Assembly (NCBI GenBank): GCA_002325375.1
Contig: DCRZ01000003.1
Coordinates: 1 to 64,000 of the forward strand
Reading direction: 5' to 3'
Origin: Rhodospirillaceae bacterium UBA1479
Lineage (GTDB): Bacteria; Pseudomonadota; Alphaproteobacteria; Rhodospirillales; Casp-alpha2
Length of the DNA stretch: 64,000 bases
Below, in pieces: positions 34,426 to 40,977 of the stretch. The number at the start of each line of letters is the position of its first letter. Within the stretch, counting starts at the first letter, position 1. The notes beneath the pieces are model-generated. The model was not told the DNA's origin. It made no database searches and saw only the letters and a program-made list of their open reading frames with translations. Position numbers and translations under genes: made by a program.

Positions 34426-35631
34426 ATGCTCGCTATTTTCCTGATCGTCGTCGTCGATCTTATCGGTTTCGGTATCATCATTCCGTTGCTGCCGTTTTAC
34501 GGCGAGCATTTCCAGGCCGACCCGCAGACCGTGGGCCTGCTGATGGCGACCTATTCCCTGGCACAGTTCATTTCCGCCCCCCTGTGGGGACGGCTCAGCG
34601 ATCATGCCGGACGGCGCCCGGTCCTGCTCCTTAGCCTCGCCGGGGCGGCCGCGGCCTATGTCTGGCTGGCCTTTGCCGATGCGCTGTGGATGCTGTTCAT
34701 GGCGCGCGCCCTGGGCGGCCTGATGGCCGGCAACATATCCGCCGCCTTCGCCTATATGGCCGACATCACGACCAAGGAGAACCGCGCCAAGGGCATGGGC
34801 CTGATCGGCGCCGCCTTCGGCATCGGCTTCATCCTGGGCCCCGCCATCGGCGGCATCCTGGCCGGACCGGACCCGCTGACCGCCGATTACCGCAGCCCGG
34901 CCCTGGCCGCCGCCGGCCTGTCCCTGTTCGCCCTTCTGCTCGGTATCGTAAGACTGCCGGAGTCCCTGTCGGCCGAGGTCCGCGCCCGCGCGGCTGCGAT
35001 GCCGCGCCGGCGGCGTATGTCGCAGTTCGCGGATGCCCTAAGACTGCCTGGGGTGGGACTGCTGATGCTGCTGGGGTTCCTCGCGACCTTCGTGTTCGCG
35101 GGCCTGGAAACCACCTTCGCCATGTGGTCCCGGCGCGCCTTCGACTGGGGCCCGGAACAGAACGGCTGGTTGTTCGCCTATGTCGGGGTGCTGTCGGCGG
35201 CGGTCCAGGGCGGCCTGATGGGGCGCCTCGCCAAGCGCTATGGCGAACGGGCCTTGCTGATCCAGGGGGCGGTCGCCCTCGCCCTCGGCATCGGCGCCAT
35301 CCCCTTCTGCACCGAAGTCTGGCACCTGCTGATTGCCATGGCTGTTGCGGCCTACGGCTTCAGCGTCATTAACCCTGCCTACAACAGTTTGATTTCCCAA
35401 CAGGTTCCCGACACGGACCAGGGCGGCGTGATGGGCGTGACACGGTCGGTGACGACCATGGCACGCGTCCTCGGCCCGGCCTGGGCAGGCGTGCTGTTCG
35501 CCCAGATCGGGCGGGACTGGCCCTATTACTCAGGCGCCCTGGTGATGGCGGCGGTGCTGCTCCTTGCCCTCGCCATTCCGGCTGGATTGCGCCCCGCCCC
35601 ATCATCACAGACGGACGGCGACCCCCGTTGA
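34426..35631 (+). CDS. MFS transporter, TetA/MdtG-like drug:H+ antiporter family
   Basis: A 401-residue major facilitator with 12 predicted membrane helices. It has the loop 2-3 motif GRLSDHAGRRPVLLLSL, the helix 5 antiporter motif C region (LIGAAFGIGFILGPAIGG), and the repeat motif GRLAKRYGERALLIQG after helix 8. These place it with TetA-type exporters. The substrate is unknown. It starts 13 bases after the MotB-like gene with a weak ribosome-binding site and ends 27 bases inside the convergent cyaY frame. Confidence 0.87.
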   Translation: MLAIFLIVVVDLIGFGIIIPLLPFYGEHFQADPQTVGLLMATYSLAQFISAPLWGRLSDHAGRRPVLLLSLAGAAAAYVWLAFADALWMLFMARALGGLMAGNISAAFAYMADITTKENRAKGMGLIGAAFGIGFILGPAIGGILAGPDPLTADYRSPALAAAGLSLFALLLGIVRLPESLSAEVRARAAAMPRRRRMSQFADALRLPGVGLLMLLGFLATFVFAGLETTFAMWSRRAFDWGPEQNGWLFAYVGVLSAAVQGGLMGRLAKRYGERALLIQGAVALALGIGAIPFCTEVWHLLIAMAVAAYGFSVINPAYNSLISQQVPDTDQGGVMGVTRSVTTMARVLGPAWAGVLFAQIGRDWPYYSGALVMAAVLLLALAIPAGLRPAPSSQTDGDPR

Positions 35632-35934
35632 CGCCTTGAGTTCGGCGACCAGTTTCTCATCCAGGAATTCACCCGACCGCGTGCAGCGCCACTGTTCCTT
35701 GTCCGTGTCAAAATCGTAATGGGTGGCACCGCTGACCGGCGACGACATCCAGATTTGGCGGTTGGGCGCGTGCTTGTTGATGACGTACTGACCGCCCGTA
35801 TCCAATTCGATGGTCAGGATGCCGCCTTCCAGGTCCACGTCGGCCTGATCGCCGATCACCGCCTCGATCGCATCCATGAACGATTCCAAGGTCTTGTCGG
35901 CGATGTGCGTGAATGACGTGTCGTCCAGGGACAT
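35605..35934 (-). CDS. cyaY: Iron donor protein CyaY (frataxin)
   Basis: A 109-residue frataxin homologue, which binds ferrous iron and modulates iron-sulfur cluster assembly. The acidic first helix SFTHIADKTLESFMDAIEAV, the strand VDLEGGILTIELDTGGQYVINKH (in two parts) and IWMSSPVSGATHYDFD are typical. The start at 35934 (MSLDDTSF) was chosen because the frame above overlaps rpmE antisense and has no homology. Its 3' end overlaps the end of the MFS gene by 27 bases on the opposite strand. It is divergent from rpmE. Confidence 0.92.
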   Translation of the reverse strand: MSLDDTSFTHIADKTLESFMDAIEAVIGDQADVDLEGGILTIELDTGGQYVINKHAPNRQIWMSSPVSGATHYDFDTDKEQWRCTRSGEFLDEKLVAELKASTGVAVRL

Positions 35935-36054
35935 ATGGTGAGACTCCTTGAGTTTGGGTCGAAAAGGCCAGCGTACCAGCGGGGATTCATGAAACCTTGC
36001 GCATGGCAGGTCAGGTCTGTATATAGAGCGCCACTTTTGCCGGAGCCAAGCCAA

Positions 36055-36282
36055 ATGAAAAAAGATATCCACCCGGACTACCACGAAATCACCGTTCAGA
36101 TGACGGATGGTAGCTCGTTCACGACGCGCAGCACCTGGGGCAACCCCGGCGATGTGCTGAAGTTGGAAGTCGACCCGAAGAGCCATCCGGCTTGGACGGG
36201 CGGCGGACACCGCCTGGTTGATGCCGGCGGACGCCTTGCGCGCTTCAACAAGCGGTTCGGGAACAGCGGCCTGAAGATGTAG
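36055..36282 (+). CDS. rpmE: 50S ribosomal protein L31, zinc-free form
   Basis: A 75-residue L31. The N-terminus MKKDIHPDYHEITVQMTDG and DPKSHPAWTGG are diagnostic. There is no cysteine in the protein, so it is the form without the CxxC zinc site, as is common in alphaproteobacteria. The start at 36055 was chosen for length and homology; GGAGCCAAGCC precedes it. It is a single-gene unit with a probable terminator 70 bases downstream. Confidence 0.95.
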   Translation: MKKDIHPDYHEITVQMTDGSSFTTRSTWGNPGDVLKLEVDPKSHPAWTGGGHRLVDAGGRLARFNKRFGNSGLKM

Positions 36283-36334
36283 GAATTCGTCCCTTCGGGG
36301 GCGATCTCCGGCACTGGCCGGAACCTGGATCGAC

Positions 36335-36377
36335 GTGCACAAGGGCGCACCCCAAGGGCGCGCCCTTTTCCGTGCAC
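36335..36377 (+). terminator. Rho-independent terminator after rpmE
   Basis: AAGGGCG (36354-36360) and CGCCCTT (36361-36367) form a palindrome followed by TTT; the pair is nested within GTGCAC repeats (36335-36340 and 36372-36377). An upstream copy of AAGGGCGCA (36341-36349) could pair instead with the right arm, giving a proper loop of about eight bases. It probably ends rpmE transcription. Confidence 0.6.
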
Positions 36378-36413
36378 AATTCCTGGGATAAGGCGGTTAA
36401 AATCAACCCCTCC

Positions 36414-36435
36414 CATAGCATGAACAGCTATGCTA
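36414..36435. promoter_or_regulatory. Overlapping inverted repeats upstream of the cyclase leader
   Basis: CATAGC (36414-36419) and GCTATG (36427-36432) form one inverted repeat; TAGCAT (36416-36421) and ATGCTA (36430-36435) form another over the same bases. The position, before the structured leader, suggests a dimeric regulator's operator or a promoter element. No protein is implied by sequence alone. Confidence 0.4.
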
Positions 36436-36443
36436 ACTTTTAT

Positions 36444-36564
36444 GCAATCGGGTAGGGAAATGTTTACCTGCCCGCATCAAAATTGCTCTTCTGGGAAGTA
36501 CCGAAACATCCGGTAGCCCCGTTCGACCGGGGAAGGCGACCTGCGGCTACAACGGTAATTCGGT
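36444..36564 (+). other. Structured 5' leader of the nucleotide cyclase gene
   Basis: Two folded domains can be drawn. Domain 1: GCAAT (36444-36448) with ATTGC (36482-36486), then CGGGTAGG (36449-36456) with CCTGCCCG (36467-36474), ten-base loop. Domain 2, about 36511-36556: GTAGCC with GGCTAC, flanked by CCG and CGG, enclosing CCCCG with CGGGG (loop TTCGAC). A TACCG before domain 2 can pair with CGGTA and so compete with it. I do not recognise a known riboswitch class; the c-di-GMP-I core motifs are absent. It could equally be an independent small RNA. Confidence 0.5.
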
Positions 36565-36595
36565 CTGATTAATGGGGAGCGGCTGGGTAACGGCC

Positions 36596-38452
36596 ATGGC
36601 AAGACACATTCATTTCGAGGTCCACGTGCAGCAGGCCGGCCGCTGGTCGATTCATGCCCAGTTCGGCGCCGCGCAACGTGAAAAGGCCATCGAAGAAGCC
36701 AAGAAGATCGAGAAGACGCCCGGTTTCGATGCCGTCAAGGTGGTCAAGGAAACCTATGACAGCGATATCGGCAACCACCAGGACACGACGATCTATCGTG
36801 GTCCCAAAGGCGCCGAGGAACACAAGGGCTTTCGCGACATCGGTGGCGGAAAGGCTGACGGCGGCGGTGGCGGCGACTGGTCCATGTCGCGCGGTGACGA
36901 CGACGATGATGATTACGACGATGACGACGACGCGCCGAAAAAGCGCCGCGCCGCAAGCAATGCCAACAGCATCACCGCGACGGCGACGGCGGTCGTCATC
37001 AAGATGCTCATGCTGGCTTTGGTCAGCCTGCTGGTGTCCGGTGGTTTCGCGGTCGCCTTTTCCTGGTACTTCAGCGGCAAGATGCTGTTCGGCTACAAAA
37101 TTTCCGGCACGGTCGAAGCCAACGCCATCTTCCTGGTGTTTGTCTCCAGCTTCCTTCTGACCGCTTCGACCCTAGCGGTCACCTATCTCCGGAATATTCG
37201 GCTCAAGGGACGGCAGGCATCCGGCAGTATGCCCATGCAACAGACAGCCGGCGGCACCAGTGTGGCCTCCATCCTCGACCGGGCGGCATCGGCATTGGGG
37301 CAACCGCCGGCAAATACCCTGGAAGTCGACACGGAAAAGCCGGAAGGCACGGTCGGTGATTGGCGCGAACAGGCCAAGGCCGAAGAGGCGGCGCGCGGCG
37401 AGACCGACGACGCCGCCAACCAGCGCCTGCGCGAGGAACTGGAGAACGACGAGACCAAGCGCGGCGTGACCCTGGAAGCCGACAAGTACGGCGGCGGTCA
37501 GGAACCGCAACCCATGCTCGACGCCGCCGGCGAAAAGCAGAAGGCCTACATGATGAAGTTCCTGGGCCAGCTTCTCGACGTCACCGGCCAGGACAAGAAA
37601 AAGCTCGATAACTTCACCAAATTCGGGATCAACCTGTTCCTCGCCGGTGCTTGTGAATCCCTGTCGTCAAAACGCGATCTGGAACCTTCGACGCGGTCCC
37701 GCATTCTGGCCGACAGCGTCCAGGTCATGGGCTTCAAAAAATCCCATGCCGCGTCCTTCGCCGACCGCTACGAGGAATACCTGCTGCAGGATTCCCGCTA
37801 CATGAGCATGTTCCAGGCGGGCCGCAACGCCATGGCCAACCACCTGACCGACAACGCCTCGGGCCCGTCTCACCTGAAAACGGCGCTGGAAGACTGGAAC
37901 AAGCCGAAGCCGAAGGAAGCCCAGGCGCGGGTCGTCGCCGTGCTGTTCACGGACATCGCCGGATCCACCGCGCTGACCCAGGAATTGGGCGACGCCGGGG
38001 CCCAGGAAGTCGTGCGCGCCCACAACAAGATCGTGCGCGAGAACCTGACCCGCTACCACGGCCGCGAGGTCAAGCACACGGGCGACGGCATGATGTGTTC
38101 CTTCGACCAGCCGACCAACGCGGTCGAGGCGTCGATCGAAATCCAAAAGGAAACCATTCAGCTGCGGTCTTCCAACCCCAACCTGCCGCTCAAGCTGAAG
38201 ATCGGCATCAACGCGGGCGAGCCCATCGCCGAGGACAACGACCTGTTCGGCACCACGGTGCAGCTTGCCGCGCGGATCGTCGACAAGGCCCAAGCGGACC
38301 AGATCTTCGTGTCGGAAACCGTGCGTGGCATCTGCACCGGCAAGGGCATTTCCTTCAAATCCGCGGGCGGCTACGCCATGAAGGGATTCGACGGGGACGT
38401 CAATCTGTACGAGGTCATGTGGCAGTCCGGCAACGCGGCCAAGGCCTCTTAA
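36596..38452 (+). CDS. Membrane class III adenylate/guanylate cyclase
   Basis: A 618-residue protein. The first 70 residues are a small domain (HIHFEVHVQQAGRWSIHAQF, then EKAIEEAKKIEKTPGFDAVKV), followed by an aspartate run, two membrane helices (about 130-160 and 180-200), a cytoplasmic helical region and a C-terminal class III cyclase domain (about 445-615). In the latter, VLFTDIAGSTAL holds the first metal Asp, EVKHTGDGMMCSF the base-reading Lys and second Asp, and GTTVQLAARIVDKA the transition-state Arg, with Gln where Asn is commonest. It should make cAMP. The start at 36596 is uncertain; 36572 would add eight residues. Confidence 0.82.
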   Translation: MARHIHFEVHVQQAGRWSIHAQFGAAQREKAIEEAKKIEKTPGFDAVKVVKETYDSDIGNHQDTTIYRGPKGAEEHKGFRDIGGGKADGGGGGDWSMSRGDDDDDDYDDDDDAPKKRRAASNANSITATATAVVIKMLMLALVSLLVSGGFAVAFSWYFSGKMLFGYKISGTVEANAIFLVFVSSFLLTASTLAVTYLRNIRLKGRQASGSMPMQQTAGGTSVASILDRAASALGQPPANTLEVDTEKPEGTVGDWREQAKAEEAARGETDDAANQRLREELENDETKRGVTLEADKYGGGQEPQPMLDAAGEKQKAYMMKFLGQLLDVTGQDKKKLDNFTKFGINLFLAGACESLSSKRDLEPSTRSRILADSVQVMGFKKSHAASFADRYEEYLLQDSRYMSMFQAGRNAMANHLTDNASGPSHLKTALEDWNKPKPKEAQARVVAVLFTDIAGSTALTQELGDAGAQEVVRAHNKIVRENLTRYHGREVKHTGDGMMCSFDQPTNAVEASIEIQKETIQLRSSNPNLPLKLKIGINAGEPIAEDNDLFGTTVQLAARIVDKAQADQIFVSETVRGICTGKGISFKSAGGYAMKGFDGDVNLYEVMWQSGNAAKAS

Positions 38453-38500
38453 CCCTCTGACTTTCCCTGTGTTTTCCAGTGGAAAAATTTTCGCCAGGGA

Positions 38501-38529
38501 CTTGCGCGGTATTTTTCCCAACCCTATCT
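38501..38529 (+). promoter_or_regulatory. Sigma-32-like heat-shock promoter
   Basis: CTTGCG (38501-38506), 15 bases, then CCCTATCT (38522-38529) closely fit the RpoH pattern CTTGAA-N13-17-CCCCATNT. Transcription would begin near 38537 and give a leader of about 140 bases before the small heat-shock gene. Confidence 0.55.
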
Positions 38530-38536
38530 GATTCCT

Positions 38537-38675
38537 GGAAGCGGGTGCCCGAACGGGGCCCGCAAGACCTGAACCGCCCGACCCGCGCGGTTCGTCGGAT
38601 CGGCCATTGCGGCGGTCCTGAACGGCAACTCGCGCTGGCGGGCACCATATCGCTTCGTTCAAGGAGGACTTGGTT
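38537..38675 (+). promoter_or_regulatory. ROSE-like RNA thermometer in the Hsp20 leader
   Basis: The last hairpin masks the ribosome-binding site: U38650-A38668, C38651-G38667, bulged G38652, C38653-G38666, U38654-A38665, U38655-G38664, C38656-G38663, with loop 38657-38662. The 5' strand UCGCU fits the ROSE motif U(U/C)GCU, and the bulged G matches the residue known to be essential in Bradyrhizobium ROSE. GC-rich hairpins upstream (for instance GCGGG with CCCGC near 38538-38560) complete a multi-stem leader, as in that family. It would melt on heat shock and free AAGGAGG. Confidence 0.65.
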
Positions 38676-39131
38676 ATGCGTACCATCGATTTCACCCCCC
38701 TGTTTCGTCATTCCGTCGGCTTCGACCGGCTTGAGCGCATGCTCGACAGCGCCATGCGTCATGACGACGGCAATTCCTATCCGCCCTACAACATCGAACA
38801 ATTGGGCGAAGACACCTACCGGATCACCATGGCCGTCGCCGGCTTCGGCGAGAACGACCTTGAGGTTACCGTCAACGACGGCACCCTGATCGTCACCGGC
38901 AAGCATGCGGACACGAAGGACGAGAATGTCGTCTACGTTCACCGCGGCATCGCCGGCCGTGCGTTCGAACGCCGCTTCCAGCTTGCCGACCATATCGAGG
39001 TCAAGGGCGGCTCCCTTGAAAACGGCCTTCTGCACATCGAACTGGAACGCGTCGTTCCGGAAGAAAAGAAACCCCGCAAGATCGCGATCACGGGCGGGCA
39101 GAAGAAACTGTTCAGCCGCAAGGCCGCCTAA
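38676..39131 (+). CDS. Small heat-shock protein, Hsp20/IbpA family
   Basis: A 151-residue alpha-crystallin-type holdase that binds unfolded proteins. The N-terminus RTIDFTPLFRHSVGFDRLE is the IbpA type, followed by YPPYNIEQLGEDTYRITMAVAGF, the crystallin core with VYVHRGIAGRAFERRFQLAD and the C-terminal ELERVVPEEKKPRKIAI including an IxI-like tail. AAGGAGG lies eight bases before the ATG within a ROSE-like hairpin. It is a monocistronic gene with a heat-shock promoter. Confidence 0.93.
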   Translation: MRTIDFTPLFRHSVGFDRLERMLDSAMRHDDGNSYPPYNIEQLGEDTYRITMAVAGFGENDLEVTVNDGTLIVTGKHADTKDENVVYVHRGIAGRAFERRFQLADHIEVKGGSLENGLLHIELERVVPEEKKPRKIAITGGQKKLFSRKAA

Positions 39132-39199
39132 TCTCACGCAGTTACGTCAGACGGAAGGGGCGCGTTCGGGAAACCGGGCGCGCCTTTTCTTTTGCCTGC

Positions 39200-39646
39200 T
39201 CAGCGGAACCGTTCGTAGACGGCGCGGGCCGCATCCGGCATGGGCACGGCGGTTTCCGCGTCCCGGTCCGAATAGACATGGATGAAATGACCCGTGGCCG
39301 CGGGGGCGTCGCGGTTGGACGCACCGAACAGGCCGATCAGGAAGGTGACGCTGGAATTTCCCAGGCGCCCGACGCGGAGCCCCGCATGGACGGTTTCCGG
39401 ATAACTGAGGGAGCGGTGGAAACGGCAGAGCGTTTCCACGGCGACCGGGGCGATGCGATGCCGGGCATAGTCGACGCCTGCTTCCTGCATCTGGAATTGC
39501 GTCACCACGGCCTCGACATAGCGGTTGTAGGCCACGTTGTTGGCGTGGCCCAGCATGTCGTTGTCGCCGAACCGGGTCGGAATTTCGATGCGGTAGGGAT
39601 AGGCCGAGAGAGGAACCTGGCGCAGGTCGACAGTGGTGCCGCTCAT
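39200..39646 (-). CDS. Acyl-CoA thioesterase, 4HBT hot-dog family (second of two)
   Basis: A 148-residue hot-dog thioesterase. The signature IEIPTRFGDNDMLGHANNVAYNRYVE, here read as RFGDNDMLGHANNVAYNRY, carries the catalytic Asp; VETLCRFHRSLSYPETV and LRVGRLGNSSV follow. It closely resembles the gene directly upstream (the motif GHxNNVxY and RVGKLGNSSV-like strand in both), so the pair arose by tandem duplication. The ATG overlaps the upstream stop as ATGA. The likely substrate is an aromatic or short-chain acyl-CoA. Confidence 0.88.
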   Translation of the reverse strand: MSGTTVDLRQVPLSAYPYRIEIPTRFGDNDMLGHANNVAYNRYVEAVVTQFQMQEAGVDYARHRIAPVAVETLCRFHRSLSYPETVHAGLRVGRLGNSSVTFLIGLFGASNRDAPAATGHFIHVYSDRDAETAVPMPDAARAVYERFR

Positions 39647-40095
39647 TTTCCGCCCATCCCGACCACGAGTTTTTCCAAGGCCGCGCGAATGGCCGCCGGG
39701 ACCGGCGTCGGCCGGTCCGTCCGGCGGTCGACGAAGACATGCACGAAATGGCCCGCAGCGGCGGCCGTGTCCTCGCCGTCCTTGAAGATGGCGATTTCGT
39801 AACGGACGCTGGAATTGCCCAGCTTGCCAACCCGCAATCCCGCCGCCAGCTTTTCCGGAAAGGCCACGGGCTTGAAGAACCGGCAGGTCGTTTCGACCGC
39901 GAAGCCGACGACCGTGCCGTCATGGATGTCCAGCCCGCCCACATCAATCAGATAGCTGTTCACCACCGTGTCGAAGTAGCTGTAATAGGTCACGTTGTTG
40001 ACGTGGCCGTAGATGTCGTTATCCATCCACCGGGTCTGGATCGGCAGGATATGCGGATAGGCGGCGCGGGTTTCGGGGGTCTTTTCGTCGGCCAT
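39643..40095 (-). CDS. Acyl-CoA thioesterase, 4HBT hot-dog family (first of two)
   Basis: A 150-residue hot-dog thioesterase with IQTRWMDNDIYGHVNNVTYY at the catalytic helix (Asp in WMDND), VETTCRFFKPVAFPEKLAAG and LRVGKLGNSSVRYEI. It is the first gene of a two-gene unit with its paralogue. The catalytic Asp is conserved in both copies, so both are probably active, perhaps on different acyl chains or forming a heteromer. Confidence 0.88.
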   Translation of the reverse strand: MADEKTPETRAAYPHILPIQTRWMDNDIYGHVNNVTYYSYFDTVVNSYLIDVGGLDIHDGTVVGFAVETTCRFFKPVAFPEKLAAGLRVGKLGNSSVRYEIAIFKDGEDTAAAAGHFVHVFVDRRTDRPTPVPAAIRAALEKLVVGMGGK

Positions 40096-40299
40096 GGCGG
40101 GCGGGTCTTTTCGTTGAGGCGGGAAGTCCGGAAATACGGATCCGGAATTGATTAAGGGCCGCCGGTTTGCCCAGCGACCCTTTAATTATTTTATATGCCT
40201 CACACCTGTCAAACTCGCCTGAATGACAAGGGAAGCGTAGTCAGCCACCCTATACCCGTCAACTGTAAAGGGTTATTGACAACCATGAATCTACGCTGC
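40096..40299. other. Intergenic region upstream of the thioesterase pair
   Basis: AT-rich in the middle (TTTAATTATTTTATAT near 40181-40196), it should hold the leftward promoter of the thioesterase pair. No reading frame with protein-like composition is seen. The candidate sRNA described separately lies to its right. Confidence 0.4.
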
Positions 40300-40420
40300 C
40301 CCGACATAAAAATAACCGCCCCCGGGTTGGGAGGGCGGTCGCGAGTTTCAGGGAGGCATAGAAGTAAAGGACACTTTCGCCTCGTGTCCTGCTTACAGGC
40401 TACCCTTGGGATGTTAAGTT
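40300..40420 (-). ncRNA. Candidate trans-acting sRNA with intrinsic terminator
   Basis: On the minus strand: a hairpin AGGACAC/GTGTCCT (40384-40390 with 40368-40374, loop GAGGCGAAA-like), a single-stranded stretch with CTATGCCTCCCTGAA (anti-Shine-Dalgarno-like CCUCCC at about 40350-40355), and a terminator stem ACCGCCC/GGGCGGT (40333-40339 with 40315-40321) followed by TTATTTTTA. Nothing ends here on this strand, so the terminator implies its own transcript. The 5' end is a guess; TAACAT near 40412 is the only -10-like sequence. Confidence 0.5.
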
Positions 40421-40448
40421 TCCCCTAATCGAAAGCAGAGGATTTGCC

Positions 40449-40715
40449 ATGTCGCCTGCCGCCGCCTGGGCCGTGATCGTGATCGGCTTCGTTCTGCCGC
40501 TGATTCATGTCGCCCTGTCGAAAGCCATTTCCCCAGCCAAACCAGCCGAGGACGGCGCCGCCTGCCCGTTCAGCCCGCGCATGGGTTGGCTGGTCATCGT
40601 GCTGTTCCTGGGGCCTGTCGGCTGGCTGATGTTCATGGCGTCGCGGCGCAAAAGACGCGCGATGGCCGCTGCCCGCGCGGCGGCGGCGCCAGAGCCGCAA
40701 GAACCTATGACTTGA
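40449..40715 (+). CDS. Small two-helix membrane protein
   Basis: An 88-residue protein with two predicted membrane helices (AAAWAVIVIGFVLPLIHVAL and MGWLVIVLFLGPVGWLMFMA), a short loop containing one cysteine, and a basic then alanine/proline-rich cytoplasmic tail (SRRKRRAMAAARAAAA). The shape resembles small PLD-N-type membrane proteins, but the identity is not established. GAGG lies eight bases before the ATG. Its end overlaps the DUF1192 gene on the other strand by 11 bases. Confidence 0.65.
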   Translation: MSPAAAWAVIVIGFVLPLIHVALSKAISPAKPAEDGAACPFSPRMGWLVIVLFLGPVGWLMFMASRRKRRAMAAARAAAAPEPQEPMT

Positions 40716-40893
40716 AAAAGCTGTCGGCGCTTTGGCGCGCCGCTTCCTTGGCCTTGATGGTCTCGCGCACGCGCGTGATTTCGGTCTCCAGATCGCCGAT
40801 ATAATCGTTCAACGCCTCGATCGACATCACCTCGAGATTCTTCAACTCCGGCTTTTTCTTCTGCGGTTCCAGGTCGTCCACATCCATGGCCAT
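40705..40893 (-). CDS. DUF1192 family protein
   Basis: A 62-residue protein with the family form: acidic start MAMDVDDLEPQKKKPEL, then the helix VMSIEALNDYIGDLETEITRVRETI and an Ala/Lys-rich end ADSFFKS. The start at 40893 fits the usual length near 60. The function is unknown; the family is alphaproteobacterial and its gene commonly lies beside a quinone oxidoreductase and trcR, as here. Confidence 0.85.
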   Translation of the reverse strand: MAMDVDDLEPQKKKPELKNLEVMSIEALNDYIGDLETEITRVRETIKAKEAARQSADSFFKS

Positions 40894-40977
40894 GGTGTCA
40901 TCCCCTCTTGCGCTGTGGGGTCTCAATCTACTAGGTGAAGGGGCCATTGGAAAACCCACTAGCGAACGGATTGCCTC

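Noticed and set aside
36420..36595. A c-di-GMP-I riboswitch before the cyclase.
   Set aside because: The conserved GCACAGGGCAAACC and GACGCAAAGCC segments are missing; only a short CCGGTAG string is shared.
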